This document shows positions 1 to 6,755 of a stretch of 64,000 nucleotides of DNA, piece by piece. Under the pieces are notes generated by a model that had not been told where the DNA came from, ran no database searches, and saw only the letters and a list, made by a program, of their open reading frames with translations. The position numbers were made by a program, and so were the translations under genes. The first letter of the stretch is position 1. The number at the start of each line of letters is the position of its first letter. The DNA is taken from the NCBI RefSeq assembly GCF_004364865.1, contig NZ_SOAU01000001.1, forward strand, positions 682,001 to 746,000, written 5' to 3'. This DNA is from Ilumatobacter fluminis (GTDB lineage Bacteria > Actinomycetota > Acidimicrobiia > Acidimicrobiales > Ilumatobacteraceae).

Positions 1-1
1 G

Positions 2-43
2 CTCCGGAGCGCCATCGCCGAGCTGTTCCCGGACGTCGGCTGA
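2..43 (+). CDS. C-terminal tail of an upstream gene (partial)
   Basis: Only the last 13 codons are in the window, ending ELFPDVG and a TGA at 41-43. The stop overlaps the ATG of the next gene as TGATG, so the two genes are probably translationally coupled. The fragment is too short to assign. A secreted thioredoxin-like protein would fit next to CcdA, but that is inference. Confidence 0.6.
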   Translation, partial: LRSAIAELFPDVG

Positions 44-927
44 TGGGGCTGTCGTTCCTCCGCGGTCTCGTCGCCTCGGTCAATCCGTGCGCGTTCGTCC
101 TCCTCCCGACGTACCTCATGTACTTCCTCGGCCTCGCCGGCACGCATCCGGGCGACCAGCGCGCATCGGTTCGGCGGGCCCTGCTGGTGTCGGCCTCGGT
201 GTCGGCGGGTTTCTTGTCGGTCTTCGTCGCGGTCGGCGTGGTGTCGGAGTACGTGACCGGCTGGATCGAGAGCAACGCGATCTACGCGACGGCCGTGATC
301 GGCGCCGGATTCGTGATCCTCGGCATCGCGATGCTCGCCGGCTACGAACTCCCGGTGAGCACGCCGGCCATCGGGTCGCTCGGCGGGTTGCGAGCCGAAC
401 GGGCCACGATCCTCGCCATGGCCGGCTACGGCGTCGCTTATGCGATCACGTCGATCAGCTGCACGCTTCCCCTGTTCAGCACGACCTTGTTCGGCAACGT
501 GCGACGCGATGGGTGGGGGAGCGGCTTCCTCAACGTCGTCGCCTACGGGCTCGGCATGGCGCTCGTCGTCACGGCGCTGACCGTGGCCTTGGCCGTGGCG
601 AACACATCGCTGCTCGGCGCGTTGCGGTCGGGTTCGAGATACGTCCACACCGTCGCGGCGACGCTGGTGCTGTTGTCCGGCCTGTACCTGCTCTACTACT
701 TCGTCGTCGTCGACCTGAACGAGGGCAACTCGGCGATCACCGATCGTGTCGACTCGCTCCAACAGCGCATCACGATCGCGCTCCAGGATCGCTGGCAGAT
801 CGTCGCGACCGTCCTCGCTGCGATCGTCGTCGCCGCGATCCTGTTCGCCGTCGGTCGTCGCGGCGACCCAGACGACGTTCCGGAGCCGACCGGCTCCGAG
901 TCCGGCCCCGGCGAGCACGTCGCCTAG
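43..927 (+). CDS. ccdA: CcdA-family thiol-disulfide transmembrane protein
   Basis: Integral membrane protein of 294 residues resembling CcdA/DsbD-beta, which carries electrons from cytoplasmic thioredoxin across the membrane to extracytoplasmic thiol-disulfide proteins, for example in cytochrome c maturation. The N-terminus has the family N-P-C motif with Cys16, and a second conserved Cys140 sits in an S-C-T-L-P context. About six hydrophobic segments precede a hydrophilic Pro/Gly-rich tail. The ATG overlaps the upstream stop. The substrate cannot be told from this window because no redoxin or cytochrome biogenesis gene is fully visible. Confidence 0.85.
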   Translation: MGLSFLRGLVASVNPCAFVLLPTYLMYFLGLAGTHPGDQRASVRRALLVSASVSAGFLSVFVAVGVVSEYVTGWIESNAIYATAVIGAGFVILGIAMLAGYELPVSTPAIGSLGGLRAERATILAMAGYGVAYAITSISCTLPLFSTTLFGNVRRDGWGSGFLNVVAYGLGMALVVTALTVALAVANTSLLGALRSGSRYVHTVAATLVLLSGLYLLYYFVVVDLNEGNSAITDRVDSLQQRITIALQDRWQIVATVLAAIVVAAILFAVGRRGDPDDVPEPTGSESGPGEHVA

Positions 928-930
928 CGT
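925..930 (+). promoter_or_regulatory. -10-like hexamer for leaderless NUDIX mRNA
   Basis: TAGCGT lies 7 nt before the ATG at 938 and overlaps the ccdA stop codon. No Shine-Dalgarno is present. The spacing fits transcription starting at the A of the start codon. Confidence 0.4.
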
Positions 931-937
931 TCCGGCG

Positions 938-1780
938 ATGCCCGACACCCCGCAGCGCGCCGCCGACGTCCCCATCCGACCCGCCGCCACGGTGATGCTG
1001 GTGCGCGACGGCGAGGCGGGCCTCGAGGTCTTCATGATGCAGCGCACGTTGTCGGCGGCGTTCGCCCACGGCATGTACGTGTTCCCGGGCGGCAAGGTCG
1101 ACGCTGCCGACGAGGCCGATCACTTCGAACCGATCTGCGACGGGCTCGACGACGGGCCGGCGTCCGAACGACTCGGTCTCGACTCGGGCGGTCTCGCCTG
1201 GTACGTGGCCGCCGTGCGCGAGGTGTTCGAGGAGGCGGGTGTCCTGCTGGCCCGCCGGGAGGGCGACGACGAGGTGGTCGATCTCGACGAGCCCGACATC
1301 GCCGCCCGCTACAACGACGCCCGCCACGCGATCCACGAGGGTCGGCTCGACTTCGCGCAGTTCTGCGCCGACGAGGAGCTGCTGCTGCTGGTCGACTCGT
1401 TGCATCTCGTCGACCACTGGATCACGCCACAGGGCGAGCGCCGCCGGTTCGACACCCGGTTCTTCCTCGGTGCCGCGCCACCGGCGCAACACCCCCTGCA
1501 CGACGACAAGGAGACGATCGACAGTCGGTGGGTGCGCCCGGCCGATGCGATCGACCTGTGGCGCAGCGGCGAGCTGCAGATGCTGCCGCCCACGATCGCC
1601 ACGCTCGAGTTCCTGCTGCCGCACGCGACCGCCGGCGACGCCGTCGCCGCTGCGGCGGCCGTCGGCATCCCTGAACCGGTCTTGCCGAAGGTGATCGTCG
1701 TCGACGGCAAGGTCGTCGGGATCAAGCGCCCCGGTGACGACGGCTACGACGACGCCGTCGAACCCGAGTTCACACTCTGA
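938..1780 (+). CDS. NUDIX hydrolase
   Basis: 280-residue NUDIX protein. An F-P-G-G-K strand near residues 49-53 is followed, after an insertion, by the core Nudix helix R-E-V-F-E-E-A-G-V at about residues 94-102, which would bind the metal used to cleave a nucleoside diphosphate linked to another moiety. The spacing between the glycine and the REXXEE helix is longer than in the classical Nudix box, as in long NUDIX proteins related to the NUDT8/NUDT19/CoA-pyrophosphatase type. The ATG at 938 is preferred over an earlier in-frame start that would overlap ccdA heavily. Substrate unknown. The gene ends before a large inverted repeat. Confidence 0.85.
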   Translation: MPDTPQRAADVPIRPAATVMLVRDGEAGLEVFMMQRTLSAAFAHGMYVFPGGKVDAADEADHFEPICDGLDDGPASERLGLDSGGLAWYVAAVREVFEEAGVLLARREGDDEVVDLDEPDIAARYNDARHAIHEGRLDFAQFCADEELLLLVDSLHLVDHWITPQGERRRFDTRFFLGAAPPAQHPLHDDKETIDSRWVRPADAIDLWRSGELQMLPPTIATLEFLLPHATAGDAVAAAAAVGIPEPVLPKVIVVDGKVVGIKRPGDDGYDDAVEPEFTL

Positions 1781-1797
1781 CGACGAACGACACCATG

Positions 1798-1880
1798 ACA
1801 GAAGGGGTCAGGCACCTTCTGTTCGCACCCGTCGACGGTGGTCGGAGCTGACGGAACAGAAGGTGCCTGACCCCTTCTGT
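1798..1880. repeat. 27-bp perfect inverted repeat, 29-nt loop (GGGGTCAGGCACC type)
   Basis: Arms 1798-1824 and 1854-1880 are exact reverse complements over 27 bp. The element lies between the convergent ends of the NUDIX gene and mrp, so it could terminate both. The outer GGGGTC and loop length match the GGGGTCGGATACG elements at 15146, 57314 and 59498, though the inner stem differs. Confidence 0.9.
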
Positions 1881-1899
1881 TCCGTCTCTTTCGTTGCCG

Positions 1900-3090
1900 T
1901 CAGTCGTCGAAGGCGGCGTTGACGGCGTCGAGGAGGCGGGCTGAGCAGCCGGCCATGTCGACGTCGGTGTCGGTCTTCGGCGGCACGATCTCGGTCGCCA
2001 GCCGTTCGGCGATCGCACGGAACTCGGCCGCTGCGGCGCCGTCACCGCCCGTCGCAACCGGGACACCGTCGTCGTTGCCGGCAGCGACCGCCGGTTCGAG
2101 CGGCACCTGACCGATCAGCGGTGCGTCGATCGCCGTGGCGAGCGCCTCGCCGCCACCGTCGCCGAACAGGGCGTACGTCTCGCCGTGGTCGCAGACGAAG
2201 GCGCTCATGTTCTCGACCACGCCGATCACGGGCAGGAAGCTGCGGGCTGCCATGTCGGCCGCACGCTGGGCCACTTTCTGTGCGGCACGGGCCGGCGTGG
2301 TGACGATCAGCATCGACGCCCGCGGGAGCAGCCGGGCCAGGCCCATCTGGACGTCGCCGGTGCCCGGCGGCATGTCGATCAGGAGGTAATCGAGCTCGCC
2401 CCAGGCCACGTCGGACAAGAACTGCTCGACCGCTTTCGTCAGCATCAGGCCGCGCCACATGAGCGCCGTCGACTCGTCGACCAGGAACCCGGTCGACACG
2501 ACCTCGAGTTCGCCCGGGCCGATCTGCTTCTTGTTGGGGATGATCTTCGGTTTCTCGGAGCCGTCGACCCGCTCGGCTTCCATGCGGTCGGAGATGCCGA
2601 GCAGCCGCGGCATCGAGAACCCCCAGATGTCGGCATCGAGCACGCCGACCCGGAAGCCCCGTGCCGCGAGCGCAACCGCCAGGTTGGCGGTGACCGAACT
2701 CTTGCCGACCCCGCCCTTGCCACTGGCGACCGCCACGACCTGGCAGTCGGTCGGCACGGCGGTGTGCGGGGCTCGCTCGCGGGCGATCCAGCGAGCCGTC
2801 GACATCACGTTCGAGCGCTCCTCGGGGGTCATCTCGCCCCACTCGATCCGGACGTCGGCGACGCCGGGATGCAACCCGAGGCGTGACTCGACGTCTTTCT
2901 TGATGTCGGCGCGCAGCGGGCACCCGCCGATCGTGAGCTTGATCGTGACGGTGACGACGCCGTCGTCGGCGACCACGACATCGGGAACCATGCCGAGGCT
3001 CACCACGTCGGCGCCGAGTTCGGGGTCGACGACGCCGCGCAGGACGCTCATCACGTCGTCTCGGGTGGGAGGGGCGACGTCAGGTGCCAT
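1900..3090 (-). CDS. mrp: Mrp/NBP35-family iron-sulfur cluster carrier ATPase
   Basis: 396 residues. An N-terminal MIP18/DUF59 domain (about 10-85) is joined to a SIMIBI-class P-loop ATPase with a deviant Walker A G-K-G-G-V-G-K-S-S at 124-132. Proteins of this type (Mrp/ApbC) hold and transfer [4Fe-4S] clusters to target enzymes in the cytoplasm. The C-terminal motif that is often C-x-x-C is C-D-H-G here, so only one of the two bridging cysteines is seen. A TAAAAT hexamer lies 6 nt before the ATG and there is no Shine-Dalgarno. It is divergent from a SufR-like regulator and near erpA, consistent with Fe-S biogenesis. Confidence 0.92.
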   Translation of the reverse strand: MAPDVAPPTRDDVMSVLRGVVDPELGADVVSLGMVPDVVVADDGVVTVTIKLTIGGCPLRADIKKDVESRLGLHPGVADVRIEWGEMTPEERSNVMSTARWIARERAPHTAVPTDCQVVAVASGKGGVGKSSVTANLAVALAARGFRVGVLDADIWGFSMPRLLGISDRMEAERVDGSEKPKIIPNKKQIGPGELEVVSTGFLVDESTALMWRGLMLTKAVEQFLSDVAWGELDYLLIDMPPGTGDVQMGLARLLPRASMLIVTTPARAAQKVAQRAADMAARSFLPVIGVVENMSAFVCDHGETYALFGDGGGEALATAIDAPLIGQVPLEPAVAAGNDDGVPVATGGDGAAAAEFRAIAERLATEIVPPKTDTDVDMAGCSARLLDAVNAAFDD

Positions 3091-3129
3091 GTGGTGATTT
3101 TACCGGTGGATGCCGTGTAATCTCTCCTC
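3091..3129. promoter_or_regulatory. Divergent leaderless promoters of mrp and the SufR-like gene
   Basis: On the minus strand TAAAAT (3097-3102) is 6 nt from the mrp ATG. On the plus strand TAATCT (3118-3123) is 6 nt from the ATG at 3130. Both look like -10 elements driving leaderless mRNAs. A GGTGAT half-site (3093-3098), also in the palindrome at 3887, overlaps the mrp -10, so regulation by the adjacent regulator is plausible but unproven. Confidence 0.5.
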
Positions 3130-3855
3130 ATGGCCGCAGAACGGGATCATCGACCGCCGGCGGTCGTCGACGCGCCCGATCTCACCGACCCTGCCGCCCG
3201 CCTGCAACTGTTCAAGACCCTCGGCGACAACACCCGGTACGCGATCTATCTCGAGCTCGCCCGCTCGGCACGGCCGCTCACCACGGCCGAGATCGCCGAC
3301 CTGATCGAGCTCCACCCGAATACCGTCCGACCGCACCTGGAGCGGATGCGCGATGTCGGGCTGGTCTCGGTCGAGGTGGCCGGGCGCGGCGACGTCGGCC
3401 GTCCACAGCACCGCTACTCGCTCTCCGACGCGGCGCCGTCGCTCGGACTCGAACCGCCGGTGCTGCCTGTGCTCGCCCGCATGGTGCTCTCGATGGCCGA
3501 ACGCCTCGGCGCCGGCCCGACCGACGCATTCGCCGTCGGCGAAGACGAGGGCCACGCACGCAGCGTGGCCTTTCGCTCGGCACCGTCGAGCCTCGAGGCG
3601 GTCGTGTCCGACCTCGACCGGCTCGGCTTCGACCCGGTCGTCCACGGCGATCCCGACGACGACGAGCTCGCGGTCGTCGCATTCGCCAACTGCCCGTTCG
3701 GCGATCTGGCCGAACGTCATCCCGATCTCGTGTGCAGCCTGCACCACGGCCTGATCGCCGGGTTCCTCGCCGAGCTCGGCGACACCGACGTGCGCGAGTT
3801 CTGCTCGGTCGCCGCCCGCACGCCGTGCCAGGTGTCGCTCGTCGGAGCGCCCTGA
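3130..3855 (+). CDS. SufR-like winged-helix regulator with C-terminal Cys cluster
   Basis: 241-residue transcription regulator. The N-terminal half is an ArsR/MarR-type winged helix (about 28-95, with L-H-P-N-T-V-R-P-H-L as recognition helix). The C-terminal half has Cys in N-C-P-F, V-C-S-L, F-C-S-V and P-C-Q-V contexts, the layout of SufR-type repressors that ligate an Fe-S cluster and sense Fe-S status. Such proteins repress suf/isc genes when holo. Its place between divergent mrp and downstream erpA supports this role. The exact ligands and regulon are inference; a generic ArsR-like regulator is the alternative. Confidence 0.78.
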   Translation: MAAERDHRPPAVVDAPDLTDPAARLQLFKTLGDNTRYAIYLELARSARPLTTAEIADLIELHPNTVRPHLERMRDVGLVSVEVAGRGDVGRPQHRYSLSDAAPSLGLEPPVLPVLARMVLSMAERLGAGPTDAFAVGEDEGHARSVAFRSAPSSLEAVVSDLDRLGFDPVVHGDPDDDELAVVAFANCPFGDLAERHPDLVCSLHHGLIAGFLAELGDTDVREFCSVAARTPCQVSLVGAP

Positions 3856-3886
3856 TGCCGTGCACCGCCCGGTTCATCACCCGAAT

Positions 3887-3903
3887 CATCACCGCAGGTG
3901 ATG
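3887..3903. promoter_or_regulatory. CATCACC-GCA-GGTGATG palindrome upstream of erpA
   Basis: Perfect 7-bp dyad with a 3-bp centre, in the gap between the SufR-like gene and erpA, 94 bp before the erpA ATG. A TACACT -10-like hexamer follows at 3946-3951. It is a candidate operator for the adjacent regulator. Confidence 0.4.
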
Positions 3904-3997
3904 TTCCGGCCGTCACCCCGTGCGGCGCGCGGCGGGCCGCCCCGGTACACTCGAATCTCATCTTCACCGCAATCCACCCCGTGTGAAAGGACCGACG

Positions 3998-4321
3998 ATG
4001 ATCACCCTCACCGATTCCGCCACTGTCAAGGTCCGCGAGTTGCTCGACTCCGAGGGCACGCCCGATTGGTCGCTGCGCGTCGCCGTCAAGCCGGGTGGCT
4101 GCAGCGGATTCCAGTACGAGATGTACTTCGACGGTGACGTCGCGTCCGACGACGAGCAGGCCAAGTACGACAACGACGTCAAGGTCGTCGTCGACCCGGC
4201 CTCGGCCCAGCTCCTGCAGGGCGCCACGCTCGACTACAAGGACGGTCTCGACCAGTCCGGGTTCTCGATCACGAACCCGAACGCCTCTCGCACCTGCGGC
4301 TGCGGTCAGAGCTTCTCCTGA
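3998..4321 (+). CDS. erpA: ErpA/HesB-type A-type iron-sulfur carrier
   Basis: 107-residue A-type carrier. The three conserved cluster-binding cysteines are visible: Cys35 in G-G-C-S-G and Cys100/Cys102 in the terminal C-G-C-G motif. These small proteins accept Fe-S clusters from a scaffold and pass them to apo-enzymes. The start at 3998 is chosen because GAAAGG lies 7 nt upstream; a longer in-frame reading would extend into the operator region. Neighbouring mrp and a SufR-like regulator make a compact Fe-S assembly group, although no SufBCD or cysteine desulfurase lies in the window. Confidence 0.92.
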   Translation: MITLTDSATVKVRELLDSEGTPDWSLRVAVKPGGCSGFQYEMYFDGDVASDDEQAKYDNDVKVVVDPASAQLLQGATLDYKDGLDQSGFSITNPNASRTCGCGQSFS

Positions 4322-4344
4322 CCGCTCGGGCCTCACGGTCCGCC

Positions 4345-4361
4345 ACACGCGTCCCGCGTGT
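4345..4361 (+). terminator. Short hairpin after erpA
   Basis: ACACGCG and CGCGTGT pair across a 3-nt TCC loop, 24 bp after the erpA stop. There is no clear U-tract, so factor-assisted termination is likelier than a classical intrinsic terminator. Confidence 0.4.
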
Positions 4362-4429
4362 TGAGAAACTGTTGCACTCCGTTGACGAGGGTTGCCTCGC
4401 GCCACCCCCGCTGAGATGGTGACCCCGTT

Positions 4430-6055
4430 ATGAGTTCGCCCGTCCGCCGTGACACGCGCCGATATCGGCGCCGGATCCTCGCGATCTGCGCGGCGATCGC
4501 GACGATCGGCTTCGTGGTGACGGCCCCGATCTATCTCGATCGGGTCGAGTCCGACCTCGAGACGCGTGTGCCCGACGAGCTCGCCGAGGCCGGCTACCCG
4601 AACCTGACGGCGAGCTTCAGCGGGCAGGACGGCACGATCTTCTGCGAGGCGCCGCTCAACGATCCCGAGGCCGCCCGACAGGCGGCGTACGACATCTGGG
4701 GCGTCCGTGCGATCGAGCTCGACCGCACCTGTCGGGTCAACACCTCGCCGCTCGTCGACGACGGTGCCGACGGGACGGCCGACACGACCGCCGACGCCAC
4801 CGAGGCGGCCGACGCCACCGATCCGACGCCGCCCACCACGACCACACCGACGTCGACGACGTCGCCGTCGGAGCCGGCGTTCGCCACCGTCGCCGACGCC
4901 GTGGCCGGATCGCCTCAGCTGTCCCTCCTCGCCGTGCTCCTGCAGGAAGCCGACCTCATCGCCGAGTTCGGCGACCCCGGCGCCGACCAGGTCACGCTGT
5001 TCGCCGCGACCGACGACGCCTTCGAAGCCCTGCCGGCCGACGTCCTCGCCGAGATCCGCGAAGACACCGAGCTGCTCCGGTCGCTCGTGTTCCACCACAC
5101 TGCCGACGGGGCCCTGTCGAGCGACGACTTCGAAACTGGCCCGATCGACATGGCCGACGGGACGACGCTCGACCTCGACGCCGAGGTGCCGTCGATCGAC
5201 GGCGTCACGATCAGCGTGCTCGACATCGAGACGGGCAACGGCGTCGTCCACATGATCGACGAGGTGATCTTCCCCGACGACTTCGGCGTGGGCGCCGCGG
5301 CGATGGCCGAAGCCGGTGCTGCGTTCGACGGCACGACCGTCGGCCTGACCGGCACCGTCGCCACCGAAGCCGTCCGCGCGACGCTGTTGGGGGCCGCCGC
5401 CGACGGCGTCGAGGTGGTCGACGAGCTGGGCGTCGACCCCGACACCGGTGTCGACGCCGAGGTCGGTGCCCGCATGGCGGCGCTGATCTCGTCCTCGACG
5501 TCGCAGCTCGTCGAGGCGTCGATCGCGTTCGATGGTGAAGCGTTGACGGTCACCGGCGTCGCTCCGTCCGAGGCCGCTCGCGACGTGGTCGCCGAGGTCG
5601 CCGCCGAGGCCGACGCGGCCGCCGAGATCACCGTCGAGGCGGCGCCCGAACCCGAACCCGAACCCGAGCCCGAGCCCGATCCGGCCGCCGACGTCGAGAC
5701 GTTGCTCAACGCCTACGTCGCCGCGAACCCGATCCTGTTCCAGCCCAGCTCGGCGCTCATCACCGACGACTCCGCGCCGGCGCTCGACCGGATCGCCCAG
5801 ATCATCGGCGGTGCCGACGGGGTGCTGGTCACCGTCGAGGGCCACACCGACAGCGACGGCGACCCCGACGAGAACCTGACGCTCAGCCGCCTGCGGGCCC
5901 TGTCGGTCGAACGGGCTTTGATCGAGCGCGGCATCGCCGACGCCGTGATCGAGTTCGAGGGGTTCGGGAGCGAACAGCCGATCCTCGTCGACGGTGTCGA
6001 GGACAAAGCCGCCAGCCGGCGGGTCGAGTTCCGAGTGGTCACGGTCTCGCCGTGA
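4430..6055 (+). CDS. ArfA/OmpATb-like envelope protein with BON, FAS1 and OmpA domains
   Basis: 541 residues. After a basic N-terminus comes one membrane segment (about 16-34), a BON-like domain (about 35-105), a Thr/Ala/Asp linker, a fasciclin (FAS1) domain (about 150-285), a further BON-like region (about 295-395), an E-P repeat linker (about 403-418), and a C-terminal OmpA peptidoglycan-binding domain (about 425-541, with the G-H-T-D-S-D-G loop). BON plus OmpA behind one N-terminal anchor is the layout of mycobacterial OmpATb/ArfA; the internal FAS1 domain is an unusual insertion. Expected location is the cell envelope facing peptidoglycan. Specific function unknown. The next membrane protein starts 69 bp downstream on the same strand. 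Confidence 0.8.
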   Translation: MSSPVRRDTRRYRRRILAICAAIATIGFVVTAPIYLDRVESDLETRVPDELAEAGYPNLTASFSGQDGTIFCEAPLNDPEAARQAAYDIWGVRAIELDRTCRVNTSPLVDDGADGTADTTADATEAADATDPTPPTTTTPTSTTSPSEPAFATVADAVAGSPQLSLLAVLLQEADLIAEFGDPGADQVTLFAATDDAFEALPADVLAEIREDTELLRSLVFHHTADGALSSDDFETGPIDMADGTTLDLDAEVPSIDGVTISVLDIETGNGVVHMIDEVIFPDDFGVGAAAMAEAGAAFDGTTVGLTGTVATEAVRATLLGAAADGVEVVDELGVDPDTGVDAEVGARMAALISSSTSQLVEASIAFDGEALTVTGVAPSEAARDVVAEVAAEADAAAEITVEAAPEPEPEPEPEPDPAADVETLLNAYVAANPILFQPSSALITDDSAPALDRIAQIIGGADGVLVTVEGHTDSDGDPDENLTLSRLRALSVERALIERGIADAVIEFEGFGSEQPILVDGVEDKAASRRVEFRVVTVSP

Positions 6056-6124
6056 TGCCCGTGCGAACATGGAACCCCGTACACTGCCCGCCCCGCTCCT
6101 GCCCGCCCCGGAGGTGACCCGCTG

Positions 6125-6736
6125 ATGCCCTACACCCTCGCCAAGATGCTCCTGTGGATCGTGCTCGCGGTCGGTCTCGGCATCATCACGGGCTGGCTCC
6201 TGCGCAACGTCACGGCACGTCGTCAGATCGCTCGTGCTCGCAGCCAGCGCGGCGACAACGGCGAGGTCGAACGGCTCCGGGGCCGTATCACCACCCTCGA
6301 ATCGACGATCGCCGAGCGCGATCGCCGGATCGCCGACCTCGAGTCCGACGTGGCGCCGCCCGCCGACGCCGACCCCGAACCGGCGCCGGAGACCGCCGGC
6401 GACGTGCTGATCGGCGCACCGGCCGACCCCGAGACGGAGCAGGCCGAGGCGGTGCTCGGCACGCCGGTCACGATCGACGACCTCAAGGTGATCGTCGGCA
6501 TCGGCCCCACCGTGGAGGAACTCTGCCACGGCATCGGGATCCGGACGTGGGCCGACCTCGCGTCGACCGAGGTGTCACTGCTGCAGACGATGCTGAACGA
6601 CGCCGGCGCCCGGTCGAAGACCAACGACCCGACGATGTGGCCGCACCAGGCCGAACTCCTGGCCGCCCGCGACTGGGCATCGTTCGCTGCGCTGCGCGAC
6701 GAACTCACCGCACCGTCCGACGCGTCGACGTCGTGA
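6125..6736 (+). CDS. Membrane-anchored coiled-coil protein with helix-hairpin-helix-like domain
   Basis: 203 residues: an N-terminal membrane helix (about 5-26), an Arg-rich stretch, a predicted coiled coil (about 40-75), an acidic Pro-rich linker, then a C-terminal domain containing L-K-V-I-V-G-I-G-P-T-V-E-E-L. That resembles the helix-hairpin-helix (DUF4332-like) module seen in proteins with a membrane anchor and predicted nucleic-acid-binding tail. A GGAGGT Shine-Dalgarno lies 9 nt before the ATG. It follows the ArfA-like gene; a TACACT at 6080 may give it its own promoter. Nucleic-acid binding is suggested only by the fold resemblance. Confidence 0.65.
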   Translation: MPYTLAKMLLWIVLAVGLGIITGWLLRNVTARRQIARARSQRGDNGEVERLRGRITTLESTIAERDRRIADLESDVAPPADADPEPAPETAGDVLIGAPADPETEQAEAVLGTPVTIDDLKVIVGIGPTVEELCHGIGIRTWADLASTEVSLLQTMLNDAGARSKTNDPTMWPHQAELLAARDWASFAALRDELTAPSDASTS

Positions 6737-6755
6737 CGACGCCGAACCGGTTGCG

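Noticed and set aside
3278-6529. Minus-strand open frame of over 1000 codons antisense to the SufR-like, erpA and ArfA-like genes
   Set aside because: Composition is Arg/Gly/Asp-rich without domains and mirrors real genes with clear motifs on the plus strand; a typical high-GC antisense artefact.
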